64,000 bases of DNA from JAWKIJ01 sp041394325 (GTDB lineage: Bacteria > Actinomycetota > Acidimicrobiia > Acidimicrobiales > Microtrichaceae). Position 1 is the stretch's first letter. Each line of letters begins with the position of its first letter. The notes beneath the pieces are model-generated. The model was not told the DNA's origin. It saw only the letters and a list, made by a program, of their open reading frames with translations, and searched no databases. The position numbers were made by a program, and so were the translations under genes. The stretch spans positions 682,001 to 746,000 of the forward strand of contig JAWKIJ010000001.1 in the NCBI GenBank assembly GCA_041394325.1, given 5' to 3'. Shown in pieces: positions 25,746-32,966 of the stretch.

Positions 25746-26459
25746 ATGACCGACACGAACCGACGCCGGCCGTTGCTGGCCCCACTGGTCGCCCTGGCGG
25801 CCGTGACGACCCTGACGGTGGGCTGCGGGAACGATTCGGTGCTCGCAGGATCGCCGACCCAGGCCCGTACCGGGGCCACCGCCAACACCGGAACGTCCCA
25901 CGGCGGTACCTCCGCCTCGAAGGAGATCGGCCTGCATGCGTCGATGCGGAAGCTGTGGTCCGACCACATGCAGTGGACCTTCGCCACCGTCGACTCGTTC
26001 TTCCACAACGACGCCGCGGTCCAGCCCGAGCTCGATCGCCTGCTCCGCAACCAGACCGATATCGGCCAGGCGGTCGTCCCCTTCTACGGAGAGCAGGCCG
26101 GCGAGGCGCTGGGCACGCTGTTGACGACGCACATCCAACAAGCCGTCCCCGTACTGAAGGCGGCCAAGGCGAACGACAAGGCGGCCCTCGACGCGGCGCT
26201 CGACGATTGGTACGCGAACGCGAAGGAGATCGCGGACCTGCTCTCCAAGGCCAACCCGAAGCAGTGGCCGACCTCGGCGACCGAACCGATGATGAAGGCC
26301 CACATCGAACAGACCACCGCGTACGCCACCGATCTGCTCAAGGGTGACTACACGTCGGCCATCCATCACTACGACGAGGCGTACGACCACATGATGATGC
26401 TCGCGGACACTCTGTCCAACGGGATCGTCTCGCAGTTCCCCGACCGCTTCACCGCCTGA
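25746..26459 (+). CDS. Conserved helical lipoprotein, function unknown
   Basis: A 237-residue lipoprotein. The hydrophobic signal ends in LTVGCGN with the lipidated Cys near residue 30, followed by a Thr/Gly/Ser-rich linker. The mature domain, from KEIGLHASMRKLWSDHMQWT, is a helical bundle with evenly spaced His and acidic residues (SDHMQWT, HIEQTTAY, YDEAYDHMMMLADTL). It resembles a conserved but uncharacterised family of secreted proteins; a four-helix metal- or haem-binding bundle is conceivable but not shown. The ATG at 25746 follows GAGAGGAGA, a strong ribosome site. A very stable hairpin follows the stop. Confidence 0.82.
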   Translation: MTDTNRRRPLLAPLVALAAVTTLTVGCGNDSVLAGSPTQARTGATANTGTSHGGTSASKEIGLHASMRKLWSDHMQWTFATVDSFFHNDAAVQPELDRLLRNQTDIGQAVVPFYGEQAGEALGTLLTTHIQQAVPVLKAAKANDKAALDAALDDWYANAKEIADLLSKANPKQWPTSATEPMMKAHIEQTTAYATDLLKGDYTSAIHHYDEAYDHMMMLADTLSNGIVSQFPDRFTA

Positions 26460-26470
26460 GCGGCCGAGTC

Positions 26471-26534
26471 CGTCGGGCCGACCGTGGGTGCGGGTGACAG
26501 CCGTTACACGAGGTCGCCCACGGTCGGCCCGACG
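26471..26534. repeat. Perfect 18-bp inverted repeat between a lipoprotein and the ECF sigma gene
   Basis: CGTCGGGCCGACCGTGGG (26471-26488) and its exact reverse complement (26517-26534) flank a 28-nt loop. It starts 12 nt after the lipoprotein stop and ends 49 nt before the sigma-factor ATG. It may terminate the upstream gene or structure the leader of the sigma gene. No T tract follows. Confidence 0.65.
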
Positions 26535-26582
26535 CCCGTGAACCGCTCGGGAAGGGTCCACAGCGACAAGGAGCGCGCGAAG

Positions 26583-27239
26583 ATGATCACCGTGGCGTCA
26601 CCCGAACCGCGAACGGACACCGCGACGGCCGACCGCGCCCTCTTCGACCGGCTGGTCGCCAACGCCGCCGACGACGCCCAGGCCGTCGCCCTCCTTCGCG
26701 ACATCGTCGTGCGAGCGGCACGTCACCAGGTTCGACGCATGCCCCGCGTGTGGGCCGAGCTGGGCGCGGTGAGGGCCGAGGAGATCGTCGAATCCGCCGC
26801 CGACCAGGCGACCGTCGACGTGATCGCCCATCTCGACCGTTTCGAAGGCCGCAGCAGGTTCCGCACCTGGGTGTTCAAGTTCGGGATCTGGCACGCGGCG
26901 GCCGAGGCGCGGCGCTCCCTGTGGCGGGATCGTCCTGTGCTGCTCGACGAGTACCTCGATCCACCGAGCACCGACCCGGTGAGCCCCGCCGCTCAGGTCG
27001 AACATCACGACCTGGTCGCCGCGGTCGGGGCGGCGATCGACGAGGTGCTCACACCCCACCAGAGACGTGTGGCCCGCGCACTCATCGTCGACGAGGTCCC
27101 CATCGACGTCCTGGCCCAGGCGCTCGGCACCAACCGAAACGCTCTCTACAAGACGCTGCACGACGCGCGCGTCAAACTCCGGTCCCACCTCCACGACCGC
27201 GGTTTCCTTCCGGCCCCAGAAAAGCGAGGCGGACGATGA
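26583..27239 (+). CDS. ECF-type RNA polymerase sigma factor
   Basis: A 218-residue sigma-70 family protein with regions 2 and 4 only. Region 2 includes ATVDVIAHLDRFEGRSRFRT followed by WVFKFGIWHAAAEARRSLW (about residues 80-115), the usual -10 recognition area. Region 4 includes LTPHQRRVARALIVDEVP and a helix-turn-helix around LAQALGTNRNALYKTLHDAR. The ATG at 26583 follows AAGGAG. Its stop overlaps the start of the anti-sigma gene by 4 nt (ATGA), giving a classical sigma/anti-sigma pair. The stimulus is unknown; the anti-sigma Cys/His residues suggest redox or metal sensing. Confidence 0.88.
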   Translation: MITVASPEPRTDTATADRALFDRLVANAADDAQAVALLRDIVVRAARHQVRRMPRVWAELGAVRAEEIVESAADQATVDVIAHLDRFEGRSRFRTWVFKFGIWHAAAEARRSLWRDRPVLLDEYLDPPSTDPVSPAAQVEHHDLVAAVGAAIDEVLTPHQRRVARALIVDEVPIDVLAQALGTNRNALYKTLHDARVKLRSHLHDRGFLPAPEKRGGR

Positions 27240-27523
27240 CCCCGACGAACCGCCCACTCACCGCGGAACAGGCCGCGAGCCTGACCGCTGTCACCGAACC
27301 GTGGCTGTCCTGTGACGACTGCTTCGAGCAGATCGACTCGTTCGTCGACGCACTCGTCACCCGACGCGCCCGGCTCGACGAACCACTTCGAGTGCACCTC
27401 GCCCGGTGTCCCGCATGCCTGGAGGAGGCCGAGTCCTTGATCAGCCTCGTCGCGGAGGCCGAGAGCGCCGACGTCGAGAGTCTGCTGGCGAGTTTCGACG
27501 CCGACGTGACACGATCGACCTGA
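27236..27523 (+). CDS. Zinc-finger-type anti-sigma factor
   Basis: A 95-residue soluble protein coupled to the sigma factor by an ATGA overlap. CDDCFEQIDSFVD (about residues 26-38) and VHLARCPACLEEAESL (about 58-73) supply the HxxxCxxC-type arrangement of ZAS-family anti-sigma factors. No transmembrane helix is present, so it would act in the cytoplasm, possibly releasing the sigma factor on thiol oxidation. It converges with the lipoprotein gene, with only 18 nt between stops. Confidence 0.85.
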   Translation: MTPTNRPLTAEQAASLTAVTEPWLSCDDCFEQIDSFVDALVTRRARLDEPLRVHLARCPACLEEAESLISLVAEAESADVESLLASFDADVTRST

Positions 27524-27541
27524 CGTCCCGATCCGAGCGCG

Positions 27542-28486
27542 TCAGATGTCGATCGAGGCGACCAGCACCTGCAACGCGCCCGGCGAGGTCCCACCGAAGT
27601 AGATCCCACGAGCCTGGCCGGCGTCGACGTCCACGGATTCGGTGGCGACGGGCGTCGCCCCGTCACAGTCCTCCCCACCGATGCCGACGCCGGGGGCCAT
27701 CACGATGATCCCGACCGTGTGGGTTCCGGGTTCGACCGAGTACGGGACACCGTTGCCGGAGAGCGATCCGTACTCCGCCCCCGCGGCTCCGTCGGGGACC
27801 GGGCACCTGCCGTCGATGGAGACGGCCAATGTCGATCGGTCACCCTGTTGTTGGAACATGGCCGAGGCGGCGGATCCGTCGACCAGCAGGACCGCCTTGC
27901 CGGGTTCCGCCTGCAGGTTCCGAGTCGGGTCCTCGGCACTGTGCTCGATCACGTTGGCGAAGGTCGGGGTGGTTTCGCCCTTGGTGGACCCTCCCGAGAG
28001 CACCACCGTCTCCTGGTCACCGCTCCCGCCGACTCCGTCGTTCGGGCTGAAGCCCTTCCAGAAGCCGCTTCGATCGGTCGTACCGGCATCGGAGTAGGAC
28101 AGCCGGCCCTCGGGTGGCTCCGACACCCCGTCGGAGGGCACCTTCACATAGTCGGAGACCGCGCCGAAGTCGAGGGCCTTCACCACCGGGGTGCACCCCT
28201 GGTCCGGACCGTACCCCTCGGCGTACACGTCCACCGGTCCGACGGGTGTGCCGTCCGCCTTCACCGCGAGGTTCACCACTCGCATCGTCCCGACGGCCGC
28301 TCGGAGCGTCGGGCACTTCAGTCTCGTGCCCGTCCCGGGACGGCCGGGAACCGACACGCCCGACGCGTCACCGACCGGCCGCTTGAGGCCGTCCGCGGTC
28401 GCGGAGGAGTTGTCGGTGTCGCCGCCGCATGCCGCCGTGATCACCGTAAGGGCCAGCAGGAGGATGGGAAGTCGATGAGATCGCAC
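27542..28486 (-). CDS. Secreted lipoprotein, function unknown
   Basis: A 314-residue lipoprotein from a GTG at 28486. The signal peptide ends in the lipobox VITAACGG (Cys near residue 20), followed by a Thr/Ser-rich linker. The mature part is Gly- and Val-rich, probably beta-sandwich, with VDVYAEGYGPDQGC and GTHTVGIIVMAPGVGIGGEDC among its distinct segments and at least four Cys that could form disulfides. The later segment RNLQAEPGKAVLLVDG resembles domains that display small ligands but no family is recognised. TACGCT lies 6 nt before the GTG, implying leaderless translation from GTG. Confidence 0.75.
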   Translation of the reverse strand: MRSHRLPILLLALTVITAACGGDTDNSSATADGLKRPVGDASGVSVPGRPGTGTRLKCPTLRAAVGTMRVVNLAVKADGTPVGPVDVYAEGYGPDQGCTPVVKALDFGAVSDYVKVPSDGVSEPPEGRLSYSDAGTTDRSGFWKGFSPNDGVGGSGDQETVVLSGGSTKGETTPTFANVIEHSAEDPTRNLQAEPGKAVLLVDGSAASAMFQQQGDRSTLAVSIDGRCPVPDGAAGAEYGSLSGNGVPYSVEPGTHTVGIIVMAPGVGIGGEDCDGATPVATESVDVDAGQARGIYFGGTSPGALQVLVASIDI

Positions 28487-28642
28487 GGTTCGAGCGTACG
28501 GGTGGGCTCCGAGGATTCCTCGGGGAAGCGCCGAGGGTGCTCGCAGGAGGTGACGGCCCGACCCCTCGACCCGCCGCGTCGACGCGGGGTCCGAGGTCGC
28601 CCGCACCGATCCGGCGGCCGGGAGCGGTAGCGTGCGCCGCCG

Positions 28643-30298
28643 ATGACCGAGGTCCCCCGGCCACGAGCCTCCACGCCGTCCCCGCATCGAAACGAGGCCT
28701 TCGCAGGTCGACTTGCGACCACGATCGTGGTCCTGGGGTCGCTCGCCACCGTCGCGGGACGTTTCGTGGTTCGGTCTCCGCTGTGGCTCGACGAGGCGTT
28801 GTCGGTCGACATCGCCCGACTTCCTCTGGACCGGCTCGGCACGGCGCTTCGCCACGACGGCCATCCACCGCTCTACTACGTGCTGCTGCACGCCTGGATG
28901 TCGCTCTTCGGCACCGGCACCGGAGCGGTTCGGGCGTTGTCGGGCCTGATCTCACTACTGATGCTTCCCCTCGGCTACCTCCTCGGCCGCCGCATCGCCG
29001 GACACCGCCTGGGACTGACCGTGGGCCTCGTGTTGGCGACGTCGCCGTTCGTGTTCCGTTATGGGAGCGAGACGCGCATGTACTCGCTCGTGATGGTCGA
29101 GGTGCTCGTCGGCTGGCTCTGCGTACTCACCGTCATCGGCACTCCCCAGGCCGGCGACACCCACGAGCGCGGCGAACGTTCGGGCAGTCTCACCCAGGCC
29201 CAGACGGACCCGACCCCACGACGACCACCCCTCGGCCCCCTCGTGGGGATCGGTTTGTCGACGGCCGCATTGCTGTGGACCCACTACTGGTCGATCTGGC
29301 TGCTGATGGCCGCGGGTATCACCATCCTGGTGGGCGCCGTCCGCTCTCATCGGCGCCACGACCGAAACGGTCTGGTCGCGGGGCTCGCGACGCTCGCCGC
29401 CGCCGCGACCGGGGCGCTGGCGTTCGTTCCCTGGGTCCCCTCGCTGCTCTATCAGTCGGCGCACACCGGTACACCCTGGGCGGAAGCGTTTCGCCCGACG
29501 ACCCTGGTGATCACGAGCCTCGTCGACTTCGCCGGCGGGCCCTACTCCGAACCGCAACTCGCCATGCTGTTGTTGTTCGCGCTGCTCGTGATCGGCGTGT
29601 TCGGACGCGGCCTCGACGAGCGACGCATCGAACTCGATTTCCACACGCATCGGCTCGCGCGCGCGCCGCTCGCGCTGATCGTGGGGACGATCACGATCGC
29701 GTCGATCGTCGCGATCGTCAACCACATGGGATTCGCATCCCGGTACGCCGCCGTCTTCTTTCCCTTCGTGGCGCTCCTGGTGGCATTGGGCCTCGACCAG
29801 TTCCTCGACGGCCGCGTCCGTGACGTGGTGGTCGTGTCGTTCGTCGTGGCGTCACTCGTGGGATCGGCGTTCGTGCTGCGGATCGACCGCACCCAGGCGG
29901 GCGTGGTGGCCGAGCGGATCCGCGCCACCACCTCGTCGGGCCTGGTCGTGACGTGTCCCGACCAGCTCGGCCCGGCCACCTCGCGCGCGCTCGCCGGCTC
30001 GGGGATGAAGGTCGTGACCTACCCGAGGCTCGGCTCACCGCTGGTGGTCGACTGGGTCGACTACCAACGACGCAACCGACGCAACGATCCCGTCGCGGTC
30101 GCCCGACGGGTGCTGGCCATGGCTGCAGACCGCCCGGTATTCGTCGTGATGAACGACACCTACCTGACACTGGAGGGACAGTGCCAGGCGATGGTCGACG
30201 AGTTGGCGCGACATCGGCCGGCACGCACCCTCGTGCAGATGCAGCCGAAGGACTATTTCGAGTCGATGTCGCTCGTCGAACTCTCGCCGGCCCAGTAG
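28643..30298 (+). CDS. Membrane glycosyltransferase (GT39/PMT_2-like, GT-C fold)
   Basis: Polytopic protein of 551 residues. SPLWLDEALSVDIARL places the catalytic acidic pair in the first extracytoplasmic loop, and RHDGHPPLYYVLLHAW is the second-loop signature of dolichol/polyprenyl-phosphate mannosyltransferase-like enzymes. About ten hydrophobic helices follow; a basic Arg-rich loop (residues about 170-195) is probably cytoplasmic. The C-terminal 120 residues are soluble and contain VVTCPDQLGPATSRALAG. Substrate is unknown; decaprenyl-phosphate sugars are likely in actinobacteria. The ATG follows TAGCGT by 9 nt. Confidence 0.83.
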   Translation: MTEVPRPRASTPSPHRNEAFAGRLATTIVVLGSLATVAGRFVVRSPLWLDEALSVDIARLPLDRLGTALRHDGHPPLYYVLLHAWMSLFGTGTGAVRALSGLISLLMLPLGYLLGRRIAGHRLGLTVGLVLATSPFVFRYGSETRMYSLVMVEVLVGWLCVLTVIGTPQAGDTHERGERSGSLTQAQTDPTPRRPPLGPLVGIGLSTAALLWTHYWSIWLLMAAGITILVGAVRSHRRHDRNGLVAGLATLAAAATGALAFVPWVPSLLYQSAHTGTPWAEAFRPTTLVITSLVDFAGGPYSEPQLAMLLLFALLVIGVFGRGLDERRIELDFHTHRLARAPLALIVGTITIASIVAIVNHMGFASRYAAVFFPFVALLVALGLDQFLDGRVRDVVVVSFVVASLVGSAFVLRIDRTQAGVVAERIRATTSSGLVVTCPDQLGPATSRALAGSGMKVVTYPRLGSPLVVDWVDYQRRNRRNDPVAVARRVLAMAADRPVFVVMNDTYLTLEGQCQAMVDELARHRPARTLVQMQPKDYFESMSLVELSPAQ

Positions 30299-30326
30299 CG
30301 ACCCCCGGGATCCGCGCCGGGAGCGC

Positions 30327-30596
30327 TCAGCCGGCGTGGCTGGCGAGCGTCGCGAGCGCCCACACCGACACCGCCAGACCCAACAGACCCAACGGCACCG
30401 CCCGCGACAATGGGGCGCGGTCGCGACGACCGAGCGAGGGATTGCGCGGATCGACCAACGGTGGCCTCACCACCGTGGCCACGTTGGCGACCAGGAGCGC
30501 CGCCCCGATGGCAAGCATCAACCATGGCAGCAGATCCTTGCCCAGGAAGAGCGTGTCGTCGGCCAGGATCGTGGACAGCGCGGGGAAACTTCTCAA
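30327..30596 (-). CDS. Small two-helix membrane protein (start uncertain)
   Basis: The C-terminal part is convincing: LLPWLMLAIGAALLVANVA is one hydrophobic helix, a basic loop follows (RNPSLGRRDRAPLSRA), and VPLGLLGLAVSVWALATLA is a second. The N-terminus is unclear. A TTG at 30596 gives 89 residues; a different upstream frame (SLEEVVVSSAPEPLAVG) has plausible composition and could be joined by a 1-nt indel, as seen elsewhere in the window. No function can be assigned. Confidence 0.45.
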   Translation of the reverse strand: MRSFPALSTILADDTLFLGKDLLPWLMLAIGAALLVANVATVVRPPLVDPRNPSLGRRDRAPLSRAVPLGLLGLAVSVWALATLASHAG

Positions 30597-30805
30597 GGTC
30601 GTCGGCCTTCGTCTCGATACCTCTTGCACCGGCGGGTTCGCCACCACCGGTACCAACAGCCAGGGGCTCCGGAGCGGAGGACACGACCACTTCCTCCAAC
30701 GACGTCTCCCACGGCGAACGCCGCGGGAATCGTAGTGCCCTCCGCTCCGACCCCTGCCTGTCGCCCGCCACGATCCACCCGCTTCCCCGACTTCTCCCTC
30801 CCCGA

Positions 30806-30838
30806 AACGGCCCTCCGGTGACGAACCGGGGGGCCGTT
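30806..30838 (+). terminator. 13-bp hairpin upstream of ecm
   Basis: AACGGCCCTCCGG (30806-30818) pairs with CCGGGGGGCCGTT (30826-30838), one wobble pair, 7-nt loop. It lies directly before a second hairpin at 30842. It could insulate ecm from upstream transcription or form part of an RNA or DNA control element. Confidence 0.5.
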
Positions 30839-30841
30839 CCG

Positions 30842-30883
30842 GTGTACCGGGGCTTTGTCCCCCGGTACACGTGCTGGGACAAT
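30842..30883 (+). promoter_or_regulatory. Perfect 11-bp inverted repeat overlapping the ecm promoter
   Basis: GTGTACCGGGG (30842-30852) and CCCCGGTACAC (30860-30870) are exact inverted copies around a 7-nt spacer. TTGTCC (30855-30860), 17 bp, and GACAAT (30878-30883) form a plausible -35/-10; the ATG at 30891 starts 7 nt after the -10. The repeat therefore covers the -35 and is a good operator candidate. Confidence 0.55.
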
Positions 30884-30890
30884 GGCGCCC

Positions 30891-32858
30891 ATGTCCGACA
30901 CCGTGACCAGGGACCGCCCGTGGCTGATGCGCACCTATTCGGGGCACAGCACCGCGAAGGCGTCCAACGAGCTGTACCGCACGAACCTCGCGAAGGGTCA
31001 GACCGGACTGTCCATCGCCTTCGATCTCCCCACACAGACGGGTTACGACCCCGATCACCCGATGGCCAGGGGCGAAGTGGGCAAGGTGGGAGTGCCGGTC
31101 GCGCATCTGGGCCACATGCGCACCCTGCTCGAGGGGATCCCCCAGGGCGAGATGAACACCTCGATGACCATCAACGCGACCGCAGCGTGGTTGTTGGGAC
31201 TGTACGTGGCGAACGCCCAGGACCACCGGGTCGACACCCGTGTGCTGCGCGGCACCACACAGAACGACATCGTCAAGGAGTACCTGTCGCGGGGTACCTA
31301 CATCTTCCCCCCCGACGCGAGCCGACGCCTGATCGTCGACATGTTCGCGTACTGCAACAGGCACATCCCCCACTGGAACCCGATGAACGTGTGCTCCTAC
31401 CACCTCCAGGAGGCCGGAGCGACCCCTACCCAGGAGATCGCCTACTCGTTGGCGTGCGCGATCGGAGTGCTCGACGCGGTTCGCGACTCGGGTCAACTCG
31501 AACCCGGGGACATGTCCTCGGTGGTCGCGTCGGTGTCCTTCTTCTGCAACGCGGGCATTCGCTTCGTCGAGGAGACCGCGAAGATGCGTGCGTTCACACG
31601 CATGTGGGACCGTCTCACCGAGGAGCGATACGGCGTCACCGATCCCAAGGCACGCCGCTTCCGCTACGGCGTACAGGTGAACAGCCTCGGTCTCACCGAG
31701 GCACAGCCCGAGAACAACGTCGCGCGCATCGTCTTGGAGACCCTCGGCGTGACCTTGTCGAAGTCGGCACGCGCGCGATCGCTCCAACTCCCCGCGTGGA
31801 ACGAGGCACTCGGGCTACCGCGGCCTTGGGACCAGCAGTGGTCACTTCGGATCATGCAGGTGCTGGCGTTCGAGACCGACCTGCTGGAGTACGGGGACCT
31901 CTTCGACGGCTCCAAGGTCGTCGAGACCCTCACCCAGGAGTTGATCGACTCCGCGCAGGCCGAGCTCGACGACATCGAGTCGTTGGGCGGCGCGTTCGAA
32001 GCGATCGACGAGATGAAGGGTCGCCTCGTCCGGAGCCATACCGAGCGCATGAGGCGGATCGAGTCGGGGGAGCAAACGGTGATCGGGGTCAACGCGTTCA
32101 CCGAGACCGCCGAGTCCCCACTCGACGGAGAGGACAACATCCTGAAGGTGGACGCGGCGGTGCAGACCGCGGCGATCGCCGAGTTGGCCGAGTGGCGGTC
32201 GTCACGGGATCAGGCCGCAGTGGAGGCCGCGCTCGACGAGCTCGAACGGGTCGCCCGCGGCGACGAGAACATCATGGACGCCACCATCGCACTCGCCCAC
32301 GCCGGCGGCACGACCGGCGAGTGGGCCGGCCGACTGCGCGAGGTGTTCGGCGAGTTCCGGGCGCCCACCGGCGTCGCGGCCGCCGCCGGTGCGGGCACGG
32401 CACTGACCACCCTGAAGGAGTTGGCCGACCACAATGCCGCGTCCCCGGGCGGCCCACCACGCCTGCTGGTGGCCAAGCCCGGGCTGGACGGCCACTCCAA
32501 TGGGGCCGAACAGGTGGCCGTAGCGGCGCGCGACGCCGGTATGGAGGTGATCTACCAGGGCATCCGGCTCACACCCGAGCAGATCGCCGCGGCGGCGCGT
32601 GACGAGGACGTCGACGTCGTCGGCCTGTCGATCCTGTCGGGAAGTCACCTCGTGCTGATCCCCCAGATCGTCGACCTCCTCCGCGCCGAGGGGCTCGACT
32701 GTCCCGTCGTAGCGGGTGGCATCATCCCCGAGGACGACCGACCGAGACTGTTGGCTGCAGGCGTCGCCGCGGTGTTCACGCCGAAGGACTTCGAGTTGGG
32801 GCATCTGATGGGCGAGCTCACCCGCCTCGCCGACGAATACCGCGCCGCCCGGGCGTGA
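30891..32858 (+). CDS. ecm: Ethylmalonyl-CoA mutase
   Basis: B12-dependent acyl-CoA mutase of 655 residues converting (2R)-ethylmalonyl-CoA to methylsuccinyl-CoA in the ethylmalonyl-CoA pathway. DRPWLMRTYSGHSTAKASN, LAKGQTGLSIAFDLPTQTG, TTQNDIVKEYLSRGTY and NPMNVCSYHLQEAGATP are characteristic of the Ecm/MeaA group rather than methylmalonyl-CoA mutase. The C-terminal cobalamin domain has GLDGHSNG (DxHxxG, His near residue 535), LSILSGSH and VVAGGIIP. Substrate and cofactor domains are on one chain, at normal length. An ATG at 30882 is possible, but 30891 fits the -10 spacing. No other pathway gene is in the window. Confidence 0.92.
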   Translation: MSDTVTRDRPWLMRTYSGHSTAKASNELYRTNLAKGQTGLSIAFDLPTQTGYDPDHPMARGEVGKVGVPVAHLGHMRTLLEGIPQGEMNTSMTINATAAWLLGLYVANAQDHRVDTRVLRGTTQNDIVKEYLSRGTYIFPPDASRRLIVDMFAYCNRHIPHWNPMNVCSYHLQEAGATPTQEIAYSLACAIGVLDAVRDSGQLEPGDMSSVVASVSFFCNAGIRFVEETAKMRAFTRMWDRLTEERYGVTDPKARRFRYGVQVNSLGLTEAQPENNVARIVLETLGVTLSKSARARSLQLPAWNEALGLPRPWDQQWSLRIMQVLAFETDLLEYGDLFDGSKVVETLTQELIDSAQAELDDIESLGGAFEAIDEMKGRLVRSHTERMRRIESGEQTVIGVNAFTETAESPLDGEDNILKVDAAVQTAAIAELAEWRSSRDQAAVEAALDELERVARGDENIMDATIALAHAGGTTGEWAGRLREVFGEFRAPTGVAAAAGAGTALTTLKELADHNAASPGGPPRLLVAKPGLDGHSNGAEQVAVAARDAGMEVIYQGIRLTPEQIAAAARDEDVDVVGLSILSGSHLVLIPQIVDLLRAEGLDCPVVAGGIIPEDDRPRLLAAGVAAVFTPKDFELGHLMGELTRLADEYRAARA

Positions 32859-32966
32859 GCGCCCGTCCCGAACCCTGCTTGCTGCCGTCGCCGGACCCTC
32901 CCAGCCCGTTAGCGTCGGCACGACCATCCGTCCAGACGCGTCGCAGACCGCGCGGGAGGAACCAGC

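Noticed and set aside
30806..30870. Cobalamin riboswitch before ecm
   Set aside because: No B12-box-like element was recognised; the region is two simple hairpins and the inferred transcript is leaderless.
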